Assembly (NCBI GenBank): GCA_031270145.1
Contig: JAISYD010000194.1
Location: 1 to 13,290, forward strand
DNA from: Planctomycetota bacterium
Lineage (GTDB): Bacteria; Planctomycetota; SZUA-567
DNA: 13,290 bases
Direction of reading: 5' to 3'
Part shown: one piece after another, positions 1 to 6,416 of the stretch
Numbering within the stretch: position 1 is the stretch's first letter
How the letters are laid out: each line of letters begins with the position of its first letter
Position numbers and translations under genes: made by a program
The notes under the pieces: model-generated
Told to the model about the DNA's origin: nothing
Databases searched by the model: none
The model's input: only the letters and a program-made list of their open reading frames with translations

Positions 1-132
1 TGCCGGCGCCGTTCCTTAATGGTAATCCGGGAAAATTGGCTGGCCGGGATGAAAATTGTCTCCTGGAAGCGCTCGAGGGAAATTTTCGGAATCTAGGCCC
101 GGCGACCGGCATAACCGCCGTCCGATGGGGGG

Positions 133-160
133 TTGACAAATTCCCCTCCGGCCTTTAAAT
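133..160 (+). promoter_or_regulatory. Candidate sigma70 promoter for the heptose operon
   Basis: A perfect -35 hexamer TTGACA (133-138) is followed after 16 bp by TTAAAT (155-160), which matches TATAAT at 4 of 6 positions. Transcription would begin near 167 and leave a leader of about 230 nt before the GTG start at 399. The evidence is sequence match only. The location upstream of the first gene in a run makes it plausible. Confidence 0.45.
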
Positions 161-241
161 GACAGGCATGATGTTGCCAATCGCAAGCGATAAAACAACC
201 GATTGCCCGTTTGCGCGTTGACCCCGGGGTTTCAATATGGC

Positions 242-265
242 GGCCGCCGGTCCTGGCCGGCGGCC
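242..265 (+). other. GC-rich hairpin in the leader
   Basis: A perfect 9-bp inverted repeat (ggccgccgg / ccggcggcc) flanks a 6-nt loop (251-256). No T-run follows, so it does not look like an intrinsic terminator on this strand. It could be an RNA structure in the leader of the heptose operon or a chance GC-rich palindrome. Confidence 0.3.
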
Positions 266-302
266 ATTGCGGAAGGGCGGCTATGCGGCCTTTATTGATC
301 CA

Positions 303-318
303 CGCGGACGCCTCCGCG
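303..318 (+). other. Small perfect hairpin with tetraloop in the leader
   Basis: cgcgga and tccgcg form a 6-bp stem around a cgcc loop, followed by a modestly T-rich attgttcg. It could be a weak attenuator-like structure before the GTG start at 399. A stem this short can easily arise by chance in GC-rich DNA. Confidence 0.25.
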
Positions 319-398
319 ATTGTTCGTCCCGGCGGAAAACCCGCTGGCCGCGAAACGGCGCCGAGGCGCGAACCGGCGGCCCGGACGGTTCCGGCGCG

Positions 399-1154
399 GT
401 GAAAGACCTGGCTAAGCGTCCATCCGAGGCGCTGATTCTGGCCGGCGGCCTGGGAAGTCGCCTCCGCCCGGCGGTGGCCGACGTTCCCAAGCCCATGGCT
501 CCGGCGGGTTCGCGGCCGTTCCTGGAATATCTCCTGGATTACTGGCTGGCGCGGGGGATAGCCAGGTTCGTCGTCTCGGTGGGTTACCTGGCGGAGCGGA
601 TAATGGACCATTTCGGCTCCGGTTACCGGGGGGCGCAAATCGAATATGTCCGCGAAACCGAGCCGCTGGGGACGGGCGGGGCGCTGGCGCTGGCGCTGGA
701 AAAAACCGCTTGGCGAAGCGGTTCAATCCTGCTCCTGAACGGCGACACCTGGCTCGCCGCCTCGCTGGACCGGTTGGCCGCCGACGCGGATCGGCAATTG
801 CCGGCGACCCTGGTCCTGGTCCGGGTGGAAGCGAATGACCGCTACGGCGGCGTGGAAGTCGACGCGGCGGGCCGGGTGGTCCGCTTCGGCCTTCCGGCCG
901 ACGGGGGGCCGGCCCTCGTCAACGCCGGTTGCTGCCTGCTGCGGCCGGAGCCGATCCAGGCCGCCCTGGCCGGCCTGCCCCGGCGCTTTTCGCTGGAGCG
1001 GGATCTTCTGCCCGGCCTGGCGCGGCAAGGCCGGGTGGCGGCCAGCGTTCAGGCGGCCGATTTCATCGACATCGGCGTGGCGGAGGATTACCGGCGCTTT
1101 TGCCGGGAGTTCGCCGGCGCCGGTTTTCAACCCCGACCGAAGGAGGGATGCTGA
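399..1154 (+). CDS. hddC: HddC-like sugar-1-phosphate nucleotidyltransferase (probable heptose-1-phosphate guanylyltransferase)
   Basis: This enzyme should transfer a nucleotidyl group from NTP (GTP if truly HddC) to a sugar 1-phosphate, most likely D-glycero-D-manno-heptose 1-phosphate, to make the donor for a surface glycan. From a GTG start the protein has 251 residues, normal for the family. The nucleotide-binding loop AGGLGSRLR (15-23) is followed by DVPKPMAP with Lys31, then PLGTGG (89-94) and NGDTW with the metal-binding Asp116. DVPKPMAP followed shortly by FLEYLLDYW closely resembles HddC proteins as I remember them. The start is uncertain: no good Shine-Dalgarno precedes GTG 399, and the frame is open to ATG 237, but the added residues look non-coding. 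Its stop overlaps the gmhA start (TGATG). The GmhA neighbour supports a heptose substrate, while mannose- or glucose-1-phosphate transferase is the alternative. Confidence 0.8.
   Translation: MKDLAKRPSEALILAGGLGSRLRPAVADVPKPMAPAGSRPFLEYLLDYWLARGIARFVVSVGYLAERIMDHFGSGYRGAQIEYVRETEPLGTGGALALALEKTAWRSGSILLLNGDTWLAASLDRLAADADRQLPATLVLVRVEANDRYGGVEVDAAGRVVRFGLPADGGPALVNAGCCLLRPEPIQAALAGLPRRFSLERDLLPGLARQGRVAASVQAADFIDIGVAEDYRRFCREFAGAGFQPRPKEGC
1141..1146 (+). promoter_or_regulatory. Shine-Dalgarno that fixes the gmhA start
   Basis: AGGAGG lies inside the end of the upstream gene. The first in-frame ATG (1148) starts only 1 nt after it, too close for initiation. The second ATG (1154) is 7 nt away, the normal spacing, and overlaps the upstream TGA. 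Confidence 0.75.
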
Positions 1155-1723
1155 TGTTGGATTATTTCGCCGGGACGCTGGAGGCATTCCGCCGCTTGGC
1201 CGACGATCCCCAATACGAGGCCCTGTTTTCCCGCGCCGCCGATCTGCTTTGGGAGGCGCTCGGCGGCGGCAAAAATATCCTTTTCGCCGGCAACGGCGGT
1301 TCGGCCGCCGATTGCCAGCATCTGGCGGCCGAGCTGGTGGGCCGCTTCCTGCTGGAGCGTCCGGCCATGGCCGGCGTCGCCCTGACCGTCAACACCTCGG
1401 TGCTGACCGCCATCCTGAACGACTACGGGGCCGAGGCGGTCTTCAGCCGCCAGGTCGAGGCGCTGGGGAAGCCCGGGGACGTCCTCTGGGCCTTTTCCAC
1501 CTCCGGCAACAGCCCCAACATCCTGGCGGCCTGCGCCGCCGCCAAAAAGCGCGGCCTGAAAGTGCTGGGCTTCACCGGCGGGGACGGCGGGAAGCTGCCC
1601 GGGCTTTGCGACTGTTGCTTCCGGGCCCCCGCCAAATTCACGCCCCACATCCAGGAATGCCATATCGCGGCCGGGCATATGCTCTGCGGCGTTCTTGAGG
1701 AGCGCTGGAGCCGCCGGGGCTGA
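1154..1723 (+). CDS. gmhA: Sedoheptulose-7-phosphate isomerase (SIS domain)
   Basis: GmhA isomerises sedoheptulose 7-phosphate to D-glycero-D-manno-heptose 7-phosphate, the first step toward ADP- or GDP-heptose for LPS core, capsule or S-layer glycans. It is a cytosolic enzyme. The protein has 189 residues, the usual length. FAGNGGSAAD (44-53) and STSGNSPN (115-122) are the SIS-domain phosphosugar-binding loops. Glu60, Gln167 and His175 have the same spacing as Glu65, Gln172 and His180 of E. coli GmhA (from memory), so the active site looks intact. IQECHIAAGHMLC near the C-terminus is typical. The start at 1154 is chosen by Shine-Dalgarno spacing, and the TGATG overlap implies translational coupling with the nucleotidyltransferase. 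The heptose kinase and phosphatase steps are not encoded in this window. Confidence 0.93.
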   Translation: MLDYFAGTLEAFRRLADDPQYEALFSRAADLLWEALGGGKNILFAGNGGSAADCQHLAAELVGRFLLERPAMAGVALTVNTSVLTAILNDYGAEAVFSRQVEALGKPGDVLWAFSTSGNSPNILAACAAAKKRGLKVLGFTGGDGGKLPGLCDCCFRAPAKFTPHIQECHIAAGHMLCGVLEERWSRRG

Positions 1724-1778
1724 ACGTGATTGCCGCCGGGCGGCGCCTCAATAGCCGAGAACCAGGCCGCCGAACCGG

Positions 1779-3020
1779 CTAGAACTTCACCTTCTTCGTC
1801 AGGTCCAGTGCGCCAACCGGCGACAACTCGCCGATGAGCGGCAGGGCGTAGCGGATGAAGGCGTCGGAGACGTCGTTTTGCTTGGGTCCGATGAACTCGG
1901 GCGGCATGCGCCGGGTCTTGCCGGCCACATTTTTCAGGGGGACCAGCCGGTAATCCGGCCGGTAGGGATTGTCGGAGGCGCGGACGATGGCGCAGGAGCC
2001 GTCGATGTTGCCGGACTGGGCGCAAGAGGCGGCGAAGCGCCCCAGCGCCAGGGCCTCCTCCCGGTCCACCGGGCTCTGATCCGGGAAGGAGCGCTGGAGA
2101 TAGCCTAGGGTGTCGCCGCGGGCGCGCAGCTTCTTCGCCGCGCCCTCCTTTTCCAGGCGATCCTTGAGGAATTCCACCAGCTTGTCCGCCAGGGCCCCGG
2201 TGCCGGAGAGCTGCACATTGCCGTGGCTGTCCTTTTCCAGCCCGCCGCCGGCGGACAAGACCTGGAGTACCGGGGTGTGGGTCGCGTCCTCGATGCCCTC
2301 GGAGACGGCGATGACGCAGCGGCCCAGCCGCCGGTAGACATCCCCGGCGTCGCGGGCGAATTTTTCCAGGTCGAAGTCGCACTCGGGGAGGTAGATCAAG
2401 TGCGGACCATCGTCGGGCTGGCGGCGGCCGAGGGCGGAGGCGGCGGCGAGAAAGCCGGCGTGGCGGCCCATGCAGACGCCGATGTAGAGGCCGCCGAAGC
2501 ACTGGTTGTCGAGGCTCACGCCCCGGAAGGCGTTGGCCACGAAGCGGGCGGCGGAGCCGTAGCCCGGGGTATGGTCGTTTTCCATCAGGTCGTTGTCGAC
2601 GGTCTTGGCGACGTGGAAGACCCGCAACTCGAACTCCCGGGCGCGGCCGGCGTCGTTGATGATGTCGAGCGATTCCGAGGTGTCGTTGCCGCCGATGCCG
2701 AAGGCGTAGCGGATGTTGTGCTTGCGGAACACGTCCAGCATCCTGGCGTTGTCCTCGGCCGTCGGCTTCCGGCGGGTGGAGCGGAGTTGCGAGGCCGGGG
2801 TGTAGCTGATGTTTTCCAGCGTCTCCACGGTCTGGGCCCGCAGGTCGACGAAGTTCTCGTTCATGATGCCGTCGATGCCGTTGATCGAGCCCCAGATGTC
2901 CTGGATGTCGCGGTTGAGCATGAGCCCCTGGACCACGCCGACCCAGGAGGCGTTGATGACGGCGGTGGGACCGCCCTGGGTGAAAATGACCGCCCTGCCC
3001 TTGATGGTGGAATTCGCCAT
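1779..3020 (-). CDS. pfp: 6-phosphofructokinase, probably pyrophosphate-dependent
   Basis: This cytosolic glycolytic enzyme converts fructose 6-phosphate to fructose 1,6-bisphosphate. The N-terminal TQGGPTAVINAS loop (14-25), GGNDT (110-114), KTVDND (139-144), MGRHAG (184-189) and YLPE (210-213) mark the PFK family, and its 413 residues fit the PPi-using clades. In ATP enzymes a Gly follows the active-site Asp (GGDG) and a Gly starts GTIDND. Here Asp113 and Lys139 occupy those places, the known signature of PPi use, which would make the reaction reversible. Unusually, Asn112 stands where the catalytic-site Asp is usual. GAGGAGAA lies 7 nt before the ATG at 3020. The gene is convergent with gmhA (55-bp gap) and divergent from the PLP enzyme at 3247. 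It appears monocistronic. Confidence 0.9.
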   Translation of the reverse strand: MANSTIKGRAVIFTQGGPTAVINASWVGVVQGLMLNRDIQDIWGSINGIDGIMNENFVDLRAQTVETLENISYTPASQLRSTRRKPTAEDNARMLDVFRKHNIRYAFGIGGNDTSESLDIINDAGRAREFELRVFHVAKTVDNDLMENDHTPGYGSAARFVANAFRGVSLDNQCFGGLYIGVCMGRHAGFLAAASALGRRQPDDGPHLIYLPECDFDLEKFARDAGDVYRRLGRCVIAVSEGIEDATHTPVLQVLSAGGGLEKDSHGNVQLSGTGALADKLVEFLKDRLEKEGAAKKLRARGDTLGYLQRSFPDQSPVDREEALALGRFAASCAQSGNIDGSCAIVRASDNPYRPDYRLVPLKNVAGKTRRMPPEFIGPKQNDVSDAFIRYALPLIGELSPVGALDLTKKVKF

Positions 3021-3093
3021 GGCCCAGTTCTCCTCGCTTGCAAGTTTGTGACGGCTGTTTTTTGCCGGAATCCGCGTCCCGCGTCCTTGGCGC

Positions 3094-3123
3094 CGCGAAT
3101 GTACCTTACGCGAATGTACCTTA
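3094..3123. repeat. Perfect 15-bp tandem direct repeat between divergent genes
   Basis: cgcgaatgtacctta occurs twice back to back (3094-3108 and 3109-3123) with no mismatch. It lies between pfp (minus) and the PLP enzyme (plus), about 74 bp upstream of the pfp start codon. Read on the minus strand each copy contains TACATT, a 4/6 match to a -10 box, so the repeat may overlap the pfp promoter. An adjacent palindrome gaatcggattc occupies 3127-3137. Regulator binding is an inference. Confidence 0.6.
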
Positions 3124-3177
3124 ACGGAATCGGATTCGGGCGCAAGTTTTTTTCTTCCGCACGGCGGCCGCGATCGC

Positions 3178-3183
3178 TATAAT
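3178..3183 (+). promoter_or_regulatory. Candidate -10 box for the PLP enzyme
   Basis: A perfect TATAAT lies 63 bp before the ATG at 3247. At the 17-bp position the -35 region is ttccgc (3155-3160), a poor match, so the promoter may be activator-dependent. A T-rich run (3147-3153) lies just upstream. Confidence 0.4.
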
Positions 3184-3246
3184 CCGGCGGGAACCAAGTT
3201 TCCCCCTAGGCATTGGGAGGGAACCCGAACGCGAAGGGAAAACCCC

Positions 3247-4389
3247 ATGCGCATGGCAACCATCCTGGCCCGGGCCGGAGTCGGCCGAGACCCCGCCACC
3301 GGCGCGATCTCGACCCCGATCCACCAGTCCTCCACCTTCAGCCACCCCCGACTGGGGCAAAGCACCGGCTTCGACTATTCCCGCACCGCCAACCCCACCC
3401 GGACCGCCCTGGAGAACGTCCTGGCCCAATTGGACGGCGGCGCCCGCGCCTCGGCCTTCTCCTCCGGCATGGCGGCCCTCGACGCCCTGTTCCGCCTAAT
3501 CCCCGCCGGCGGGGCCAACCAGGTGGCCGCGACCGAGGATCCATATGGCGGCACGGTCCGCCTTTTGGAAAAATTCGCCCGCCCCGCCGGCTTGATCCCC
3601 GTCTATCTCGACACCTCCGACACGGCGGCGGTGGAGCGGAAGCTGGCGGGCGGCGGCGTGGCGCTCCTGTTGGCGGAGTTCCCGTCGAACCCGCTGCTGC
3701 GGGTGGCCGACATCGACGCCCTGGCCAAGGCCTGCCGCGCCGCCGGGGCGCTTTTCGCCGTGGACAACACCTTCCTCACCCCCTGGCTTTTCCGGCCCCT
3801 GGAGCATGGAGCCGATCTGGCGCTCTACAGCATCACCAAATACCTGGCCGGCCATAACGACGTGCTGGCCGGGGCGCTGGTGTCCAAAACCAGGGAGTTG
3901 GGCGATCGCGTGGCCTTCATCCAGAACGCCGCCGGAGCGGTGCCGGGTCCGCAGGACTGTTGGCTGGCTTTGCGGGGCCTGAAGACGCTGGCGATCCGCC
4001 TGGAGCGGCAGCAGGACAACGCCCGGAAAATCGCCGAATTCCTGGCCGGCCATCCCCGGGTGACCCGGACGCTCTATCCCGGCCTTCCCGGCGATCCCGG
4101 CCACAAGCGGCTGCGCGATCAGTCGGCCGGCTTCGGCGCCATGGTTTCCTTTGAGGTCGAAGCTAAGGAAATGGTCCAGGAAATCCTGGCCAACGTCCAG
4201 GTCTTCTCCTTCGCCGAGAGCCTGGGCGGGGTGGAATCGCTCATCACCTATCCGGCGGTCCAGACCCACGCCGATCTGCCGCCGCCCCTCCGGGATCGCC
4301 TGGGCCTGAACGACCGCCTGCTCCGGCTGTCGATCGGCATTGAGGACGCGGAGGATCTTATCGCCGATTTGGCGCGGGCGCTGGGTTGA
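3247..4389 (+). CDS. Cys/Met metabolism PLP-dependent enzyme (cystathionine gamma-synthase or beta-lyase)
   Basis: This is a fold-type I PLP enzyme of the transsulfuration family, joining or splitting cystathionine or related thioethers in Met/Cys metabolism. It has 380 residues, the usual length. Visible markers are YSRTANPT (44-51) with Tyr44 and Arg46, SSGMAA (72-77) for cofactor phosphate binding, Tyr100 in DPYGG, FPSNPLL (145-151), Asp173 in VDNTF, and the Schiff-base Lys198 in SITKYLAGHNDVLAG. GPQDCWLALRGLKTL and the terminal SIGIEDAEDLIADL are also typical and resemble MetI/MetC-type proteins, but sequence alone does not separate synthase, lyase and sulfhydrylase activities. ATG 3247 has aaggga 7 nt upstream, and ATG 3253 is an alternative. 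It stands alone, divergent from pfp. Confidence 0.9.
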   Translation: MRMATILARAGVGRDPATGAISTPIHQSSTFSHPRLGQSTGFDYSRTANPTRTALENVLAQLDGGARASAFSSGMAALDALFRLIPAGGANQVAATEDPYGGTVRLLEKFARPAGLIPVYLDTSDTAAVERKLAGGGVALLLAEFPSNPLLRVADIDALAKACRAAGALFAVDNTFLTPWLFRPLEHGADLALYSITKYLAGHNDVLAGALVSKTRELGDRVAFIQNAAGAVPGPQDCWLALRGLKTLAIRLERQQDNARKIAEFLAGHPRVTRTLYPGLPGDPGHKRLRDQSAGFGAMVSFEVEAKEMVQEILANVQVFSFAESLGGVESLITYPAVQTHADLPPPLRDRLGLNDRLLRLSIGIEDAEDLIADLARALG

Positions 4390-4454
4390 GCGGTTGCGGC
4401 TGAAAACGGGAAGACGCTTTAAAAATCGGTTCCTTTTTCCTTATGCGCCTTCCC

Positions 4455-4494
4455 CGTCCGCCGGTTCAAGGACAGCCGGCGGACGCGGCGTTTA
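4455..4494 (+). terminator. Candidate terminator hairpin after the PLP enzyme gene
   Basis: cgtccgccgg (4455-4464) pairs perfectly with ccggcggacg (4476-4485), giving a 10-bp GC-rich stem with an 11-nt loop. Only a short cggcgtttat follows rather than a clean T-run, so intrinsic termination is uncertain. The position 66 nt past the stop codon fits. Confidence 0.4.
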
Positions 4495-4637
4495 TCGGGC
4501 GCCGTCAACCGAGCCTAGGCTTGCGGGTGGATTCGGGATTAAGCCGTCGGCGGGACCAGGCGCCCTTTGGCCGGGAATTGAGGCCAAGGCCCCGGAGTCC
4601 GGCCGGGTTCCAGGATTCGCTTCTTGCGGGGAAGCGG

Positions 4638-4661
4638 CATAATGGGTAAAATCATTATATT
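4638..4661 (+). promoter_or_regulatory. Candidate -10 elements for the recN operon
   Basis: CATAAT (4638-4643) and TATATT (4656-4661) each match the -10 consensus at five of six positions within the only AT-rich patch before recN. No good -35 lies at the right distance from either. The assignment rests on AT content and position. Confidence 0.3.
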
Positions 4662-4704
4662 GGGAGCGCCGGCCGCCGCGGATCGCGGCGCGGGAGGAAT
4701 GCCG

Positions 4705-4734
4705 ATGGGACGAGAATTTGCTTCGCAGCCTTGA
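4705..4734 (+). CDS. Possible 9-codon leader peptide overlapping the recN start
   Basis: GGGAGGA (4692-4698) is the best Shine-Dalgarno before recN, but it sits 6 nt before an ATG (4705) in another frame. That ATG opens a reading frame of nine codons (MGREFASQP) ending in TGA at 4732-4734. The stop lies 12 nt inside recN, downstream of its TTG start (4718-4720). Translation of this mini-frame could feed recN by reinitiation. It could also be chance, or a sequencing indel. Confidence 0.3.
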   Translation: MGREFASQP

Positions 4735-6406
4735 ACTGGAGAATTTCCTCCTTTTTGAAAAAACGGAATTCGCCTTCTCGCCCGGCCTCACCGCCGTGTC
4801 GGGCGAAACCGGGGCGGGTAAAAGCCTGGTGGCGCGGGCTCTCGGCCTCGCCCTGGGCGGCAGGGGCGGGCACGACGCGATTCGCCGGGGCTGCCCGGCG
4901 GCGCGGATCCGGGCGGTTTTCCAGGCCGGCCCCGGCTGGCCCGGGGCGGCGCGGGAGTTGGCCGGTCCCGGCGGCGAAGTGGCGGTGGAACGGACCATCC
5001 GCCCGGACGGCGGCGGCCTGACGGTGAACGGCAAGGCCATGACCGCCCATGCGGTACGCCTGGCCCTGACGCCCCTGGTGGACTTCGCGGCCCAGAACGA
5101 ACAGGCGCGATTGGCCGATCCCGGGCGGCAGTTGGAGCTTCTGGACGCCTACGGCGGGCTGGCCGGGGAGCGGGCGGCCTATGCCCGGGCCTTCCTGGCC
5201 GCCGAATCGCTGGCCCGGCGGCTGCGGGCCGGCCGGGAAGAGCGCGAACTGGTCCGCCTCCGGTTGGAACGGGCCAGGCATGACTTGGCCGAAATCGCCG
5301 AGGCGAAATTCGATCCCGCCTCCGATCCCGGGCTGGAGGACGCCATCCGCGAATTGGCGGACGCGGCGGCGGTGGCCCAGGCCGCGACCGAGGCGGCGGC
5401 GCTCCTGGAGACGGGCGAGCCGCCGGCCGTCGATGCTCTGGCCCAGGCGCGGCGGACCTTGGAGCGCCTGGCCGGGGTTTCTCCCCGGCTGGCCGGGGCG
5501 GGGCGGGGCTTGGCCTCGGCCCTGGAACTGGTCGGCGCCGCCCTGGGCGCGCTTTCCGCCGTCGCCGAGGAGACGGGCGGGGAACCCGGCCGGCTGGACG
5601 GGCTGATCGCCAGATCCGAAAAATTGAAGGCGCTGGCGAAGCGCCTTGGCTGCCAGCCGGGCGATCTGCCCGAGGCCGGGAAAAAATTGGCCCGCGAGGT
5701 GGAGGAGCTTTCCGGCTGGGACGCCGGCGAGGAAGAGGCGCGGGCGCGACTGGCCGCCCTCCTGCCGGAGGCGATCCGGACCGGGCTGATTCTTGGCGAA
5801 AAGCGGCGGCTGGCGGCGGAGCGGCTGGCGGAGGCGGTCAACCGGGAGCTGGCGGGACTAGGCATGGCCGGAGCCGGTTTCGGGACGTCGTTCGAGCCGC
5901 TGTGGCGGGAGGGGATGCCGCCGGAGCGGGCGCTGGAGGCGGGCGTGTCCGGGCTCGACGAGGTGGCCTTCTTCATCAGCCCCAACCCGGGCGAGCCGGC
6001 GGCGGCGATCTCCGGCGAGGCGTCCGGAGGCGAGGCGTCCAGGGCCATGCTGGCGCTCAAGGCCGCCCTGTCCCTGGTGGATCGGCCCGACCTGATGTTC
6101 CTGGACGAAATCGACGCCGGGGTCGGCGCCAGGCTGGGGAGGGAATTGGCCCTGAAGCTCAGGGAGCTGGCCCGGACGCGGCAAGTCGTGGTCATAACCC
6201 ACCTGCCGCAAATCGCCGCCCACGCCGACGTCCATCTGCGGGTGTCCAAACATGTCCGGGACGGCCGCACCTCGGCCCGGGCGGAGCGGCTGGAGGCCGA
6301 GCGGCGGTTGCGCGAGGTGGCCAGCATGATCCACGGGGAACCAATCGGCGGGGCGGCCCTGCGCCAGGCGCGGGAAATGCTGGCCGAGGGAGGGAACGCC
6401 AAGTGA
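4718..6406 (+). CDS. recN: DNA repair protein RecN (SMC-like ATPase)
   Basis: RecN is an SMC-family ATPase acting in double-strand-break repair by recombination. Its 562 residues are the normal size. The Walker A motif GETGAGKS (29-36) lies in the N-terminal head. A long Ala/Leu/Arg/Glu-rich middle (about 150-370) is consistent with the coiled-coil arms. The C-terminal head has the signature ASGGEASR (435-442), Walker B LMFLDEID (459-466) and THLPQIAAHAD starting at Thr494, which is highly characteristic of RecN. The TTG start at 4718 gives MLRSLELENF, matching the family's usual first residues, but its own ribosome site is weak and the strong one serves an overlapping mini-frame. It is the first of six closely spaced genes, with 10 bp before the next. 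Confidence 0.92.
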   Translation: MLRSLELENFLLFEKTEFAFSPGLTAVSGETGAGKSLVARALGLALGGRGGHDAIRRGCPAARIRAVFQAGPGWPGAARELAGPGGEVAVERTIRPDGGGLTVNGKAMTAHAVRLALTPLVDFAAQNEQARLADPGRQLELLDAYGGLAGERAAYARAFLAAESLARRLRAGREERELVRLRLERARHDLAEIAEAKFDPASDPGLEDAIRELADAAAVAQAATEAAALLETGEPPAVDALAQARRTLERLAGVSPRLAGAGRGLASALELVGAALGALSAVAEETGGEPGRLDGLIARSEKLKALAKRLGCQPGDLPEAGKKLAREVEELSGWDAGEEEARARLAALLPEAIRTGLILGEKRRLAAERLAEAVNRELAGLGMAGAGFGTSFEPLWREGMPPERALEAGVSGLDEVAFFISPNPGEPAAAISGEASGGEASRAMLALKAALSLVDRPDLMFLDEIDAGVGARLGRELALKLRELARTRQVVVITHLPQIAAHADVHLRVSKHVRDGRTSARAERLEAERRLREVASMIHGEPIGGAALRQAREMLAEGGNAK

Positions 6407-6416
6407 CGGAGGCCGC

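Larger units (their letters stand above)
1..398. other. Intergenic region and probable 5' leader of the heptose operon
   Basis: No convincing gene is present. Plus-strand frames are open for short stretches from the left edge (to stops at 17-19, 94-96 and about 156-158). One could be the tail of an upstream gene, but none has recognisable protein sequence. Positions 31-90 are locally AT-rich, with two copies of gaaaattg (31-38, 51-58) and an inverted match at 81-87. A promoter-like pair lies at 133-160, and two GC-rich hairpins follow (242-265, 303-318). The frame of the downstream nucleotidyltransferase stays open back to an ATG at 237, but the extra 54 residues are Arg/Gly/Pro-rich and unlike the family, so I treat 161-398 as untranslated leader. 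Confidence 0.5.
4390..4717. other. Intergenic region between the PLP enzyme and recN
   Basis: This 328-bp stretch has short open frames (for example 4443-4649) with low-complexity Arg/Pro-rich translations and no family resemblance, so I call no gene. It holds a strong hairpin at 4455-4485, a second small one at 4486-4504, AT-rich promoter-like sequence at 4638-4661 and a purine-rich Shine-Dalgarno at 4693-4698. By eye I found neither an E. coli-type CTGT-N8-ACAG nor a Bacillus-type CGAAC-N4-GTTCG LexA box here, although recN is often SOS-regulated. Confidence 0.6.

Noticed and set aside
16..198. A 60-codon minus-strand open frame near the left edge
   Set aside because: There is no family resemblance, and it overlaps the promoter-like region. 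The length is easily reached by chance at this GC content.
237..398. N-terminal extension of the HddC-like protein from ATG 237
   Set aside because: The added 54 residues are unlike any nucleotidyltransferase and include a hairpin-forming sequence. The family N-terminus begins shortly after GTG 399.
1732..1744. Hairpin gccgc-cgg-gcggc between gmhA and pfp as a bidirectional terminator
   Set aside because: The stem is only 5 bp and has no T-run on either side. It is not distinguishable from GC-rich background.
2223..3182. A 319-codon plus-strand open frame opposite pfp
   Set aside because: It is composed of repetitive Val/Asp/Gly/Ala residues. The minus-strand PFK has complete motifs and a good ribosome site.
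4340..4649. Open frames of 68 and 100 codons after the PLP enzyme gene
   Set aside because: One begins inside the PLP gene. Neither has a recognisable product, and the region holds hairpin and promoter-like sequence instead.
5179..6402. A 407-codon minus-strand open frame opposite recN
   Set aside because: The translation is Ser/Arg/Ala-rich with no domain, and recN carries all its motifs on the plus strand.
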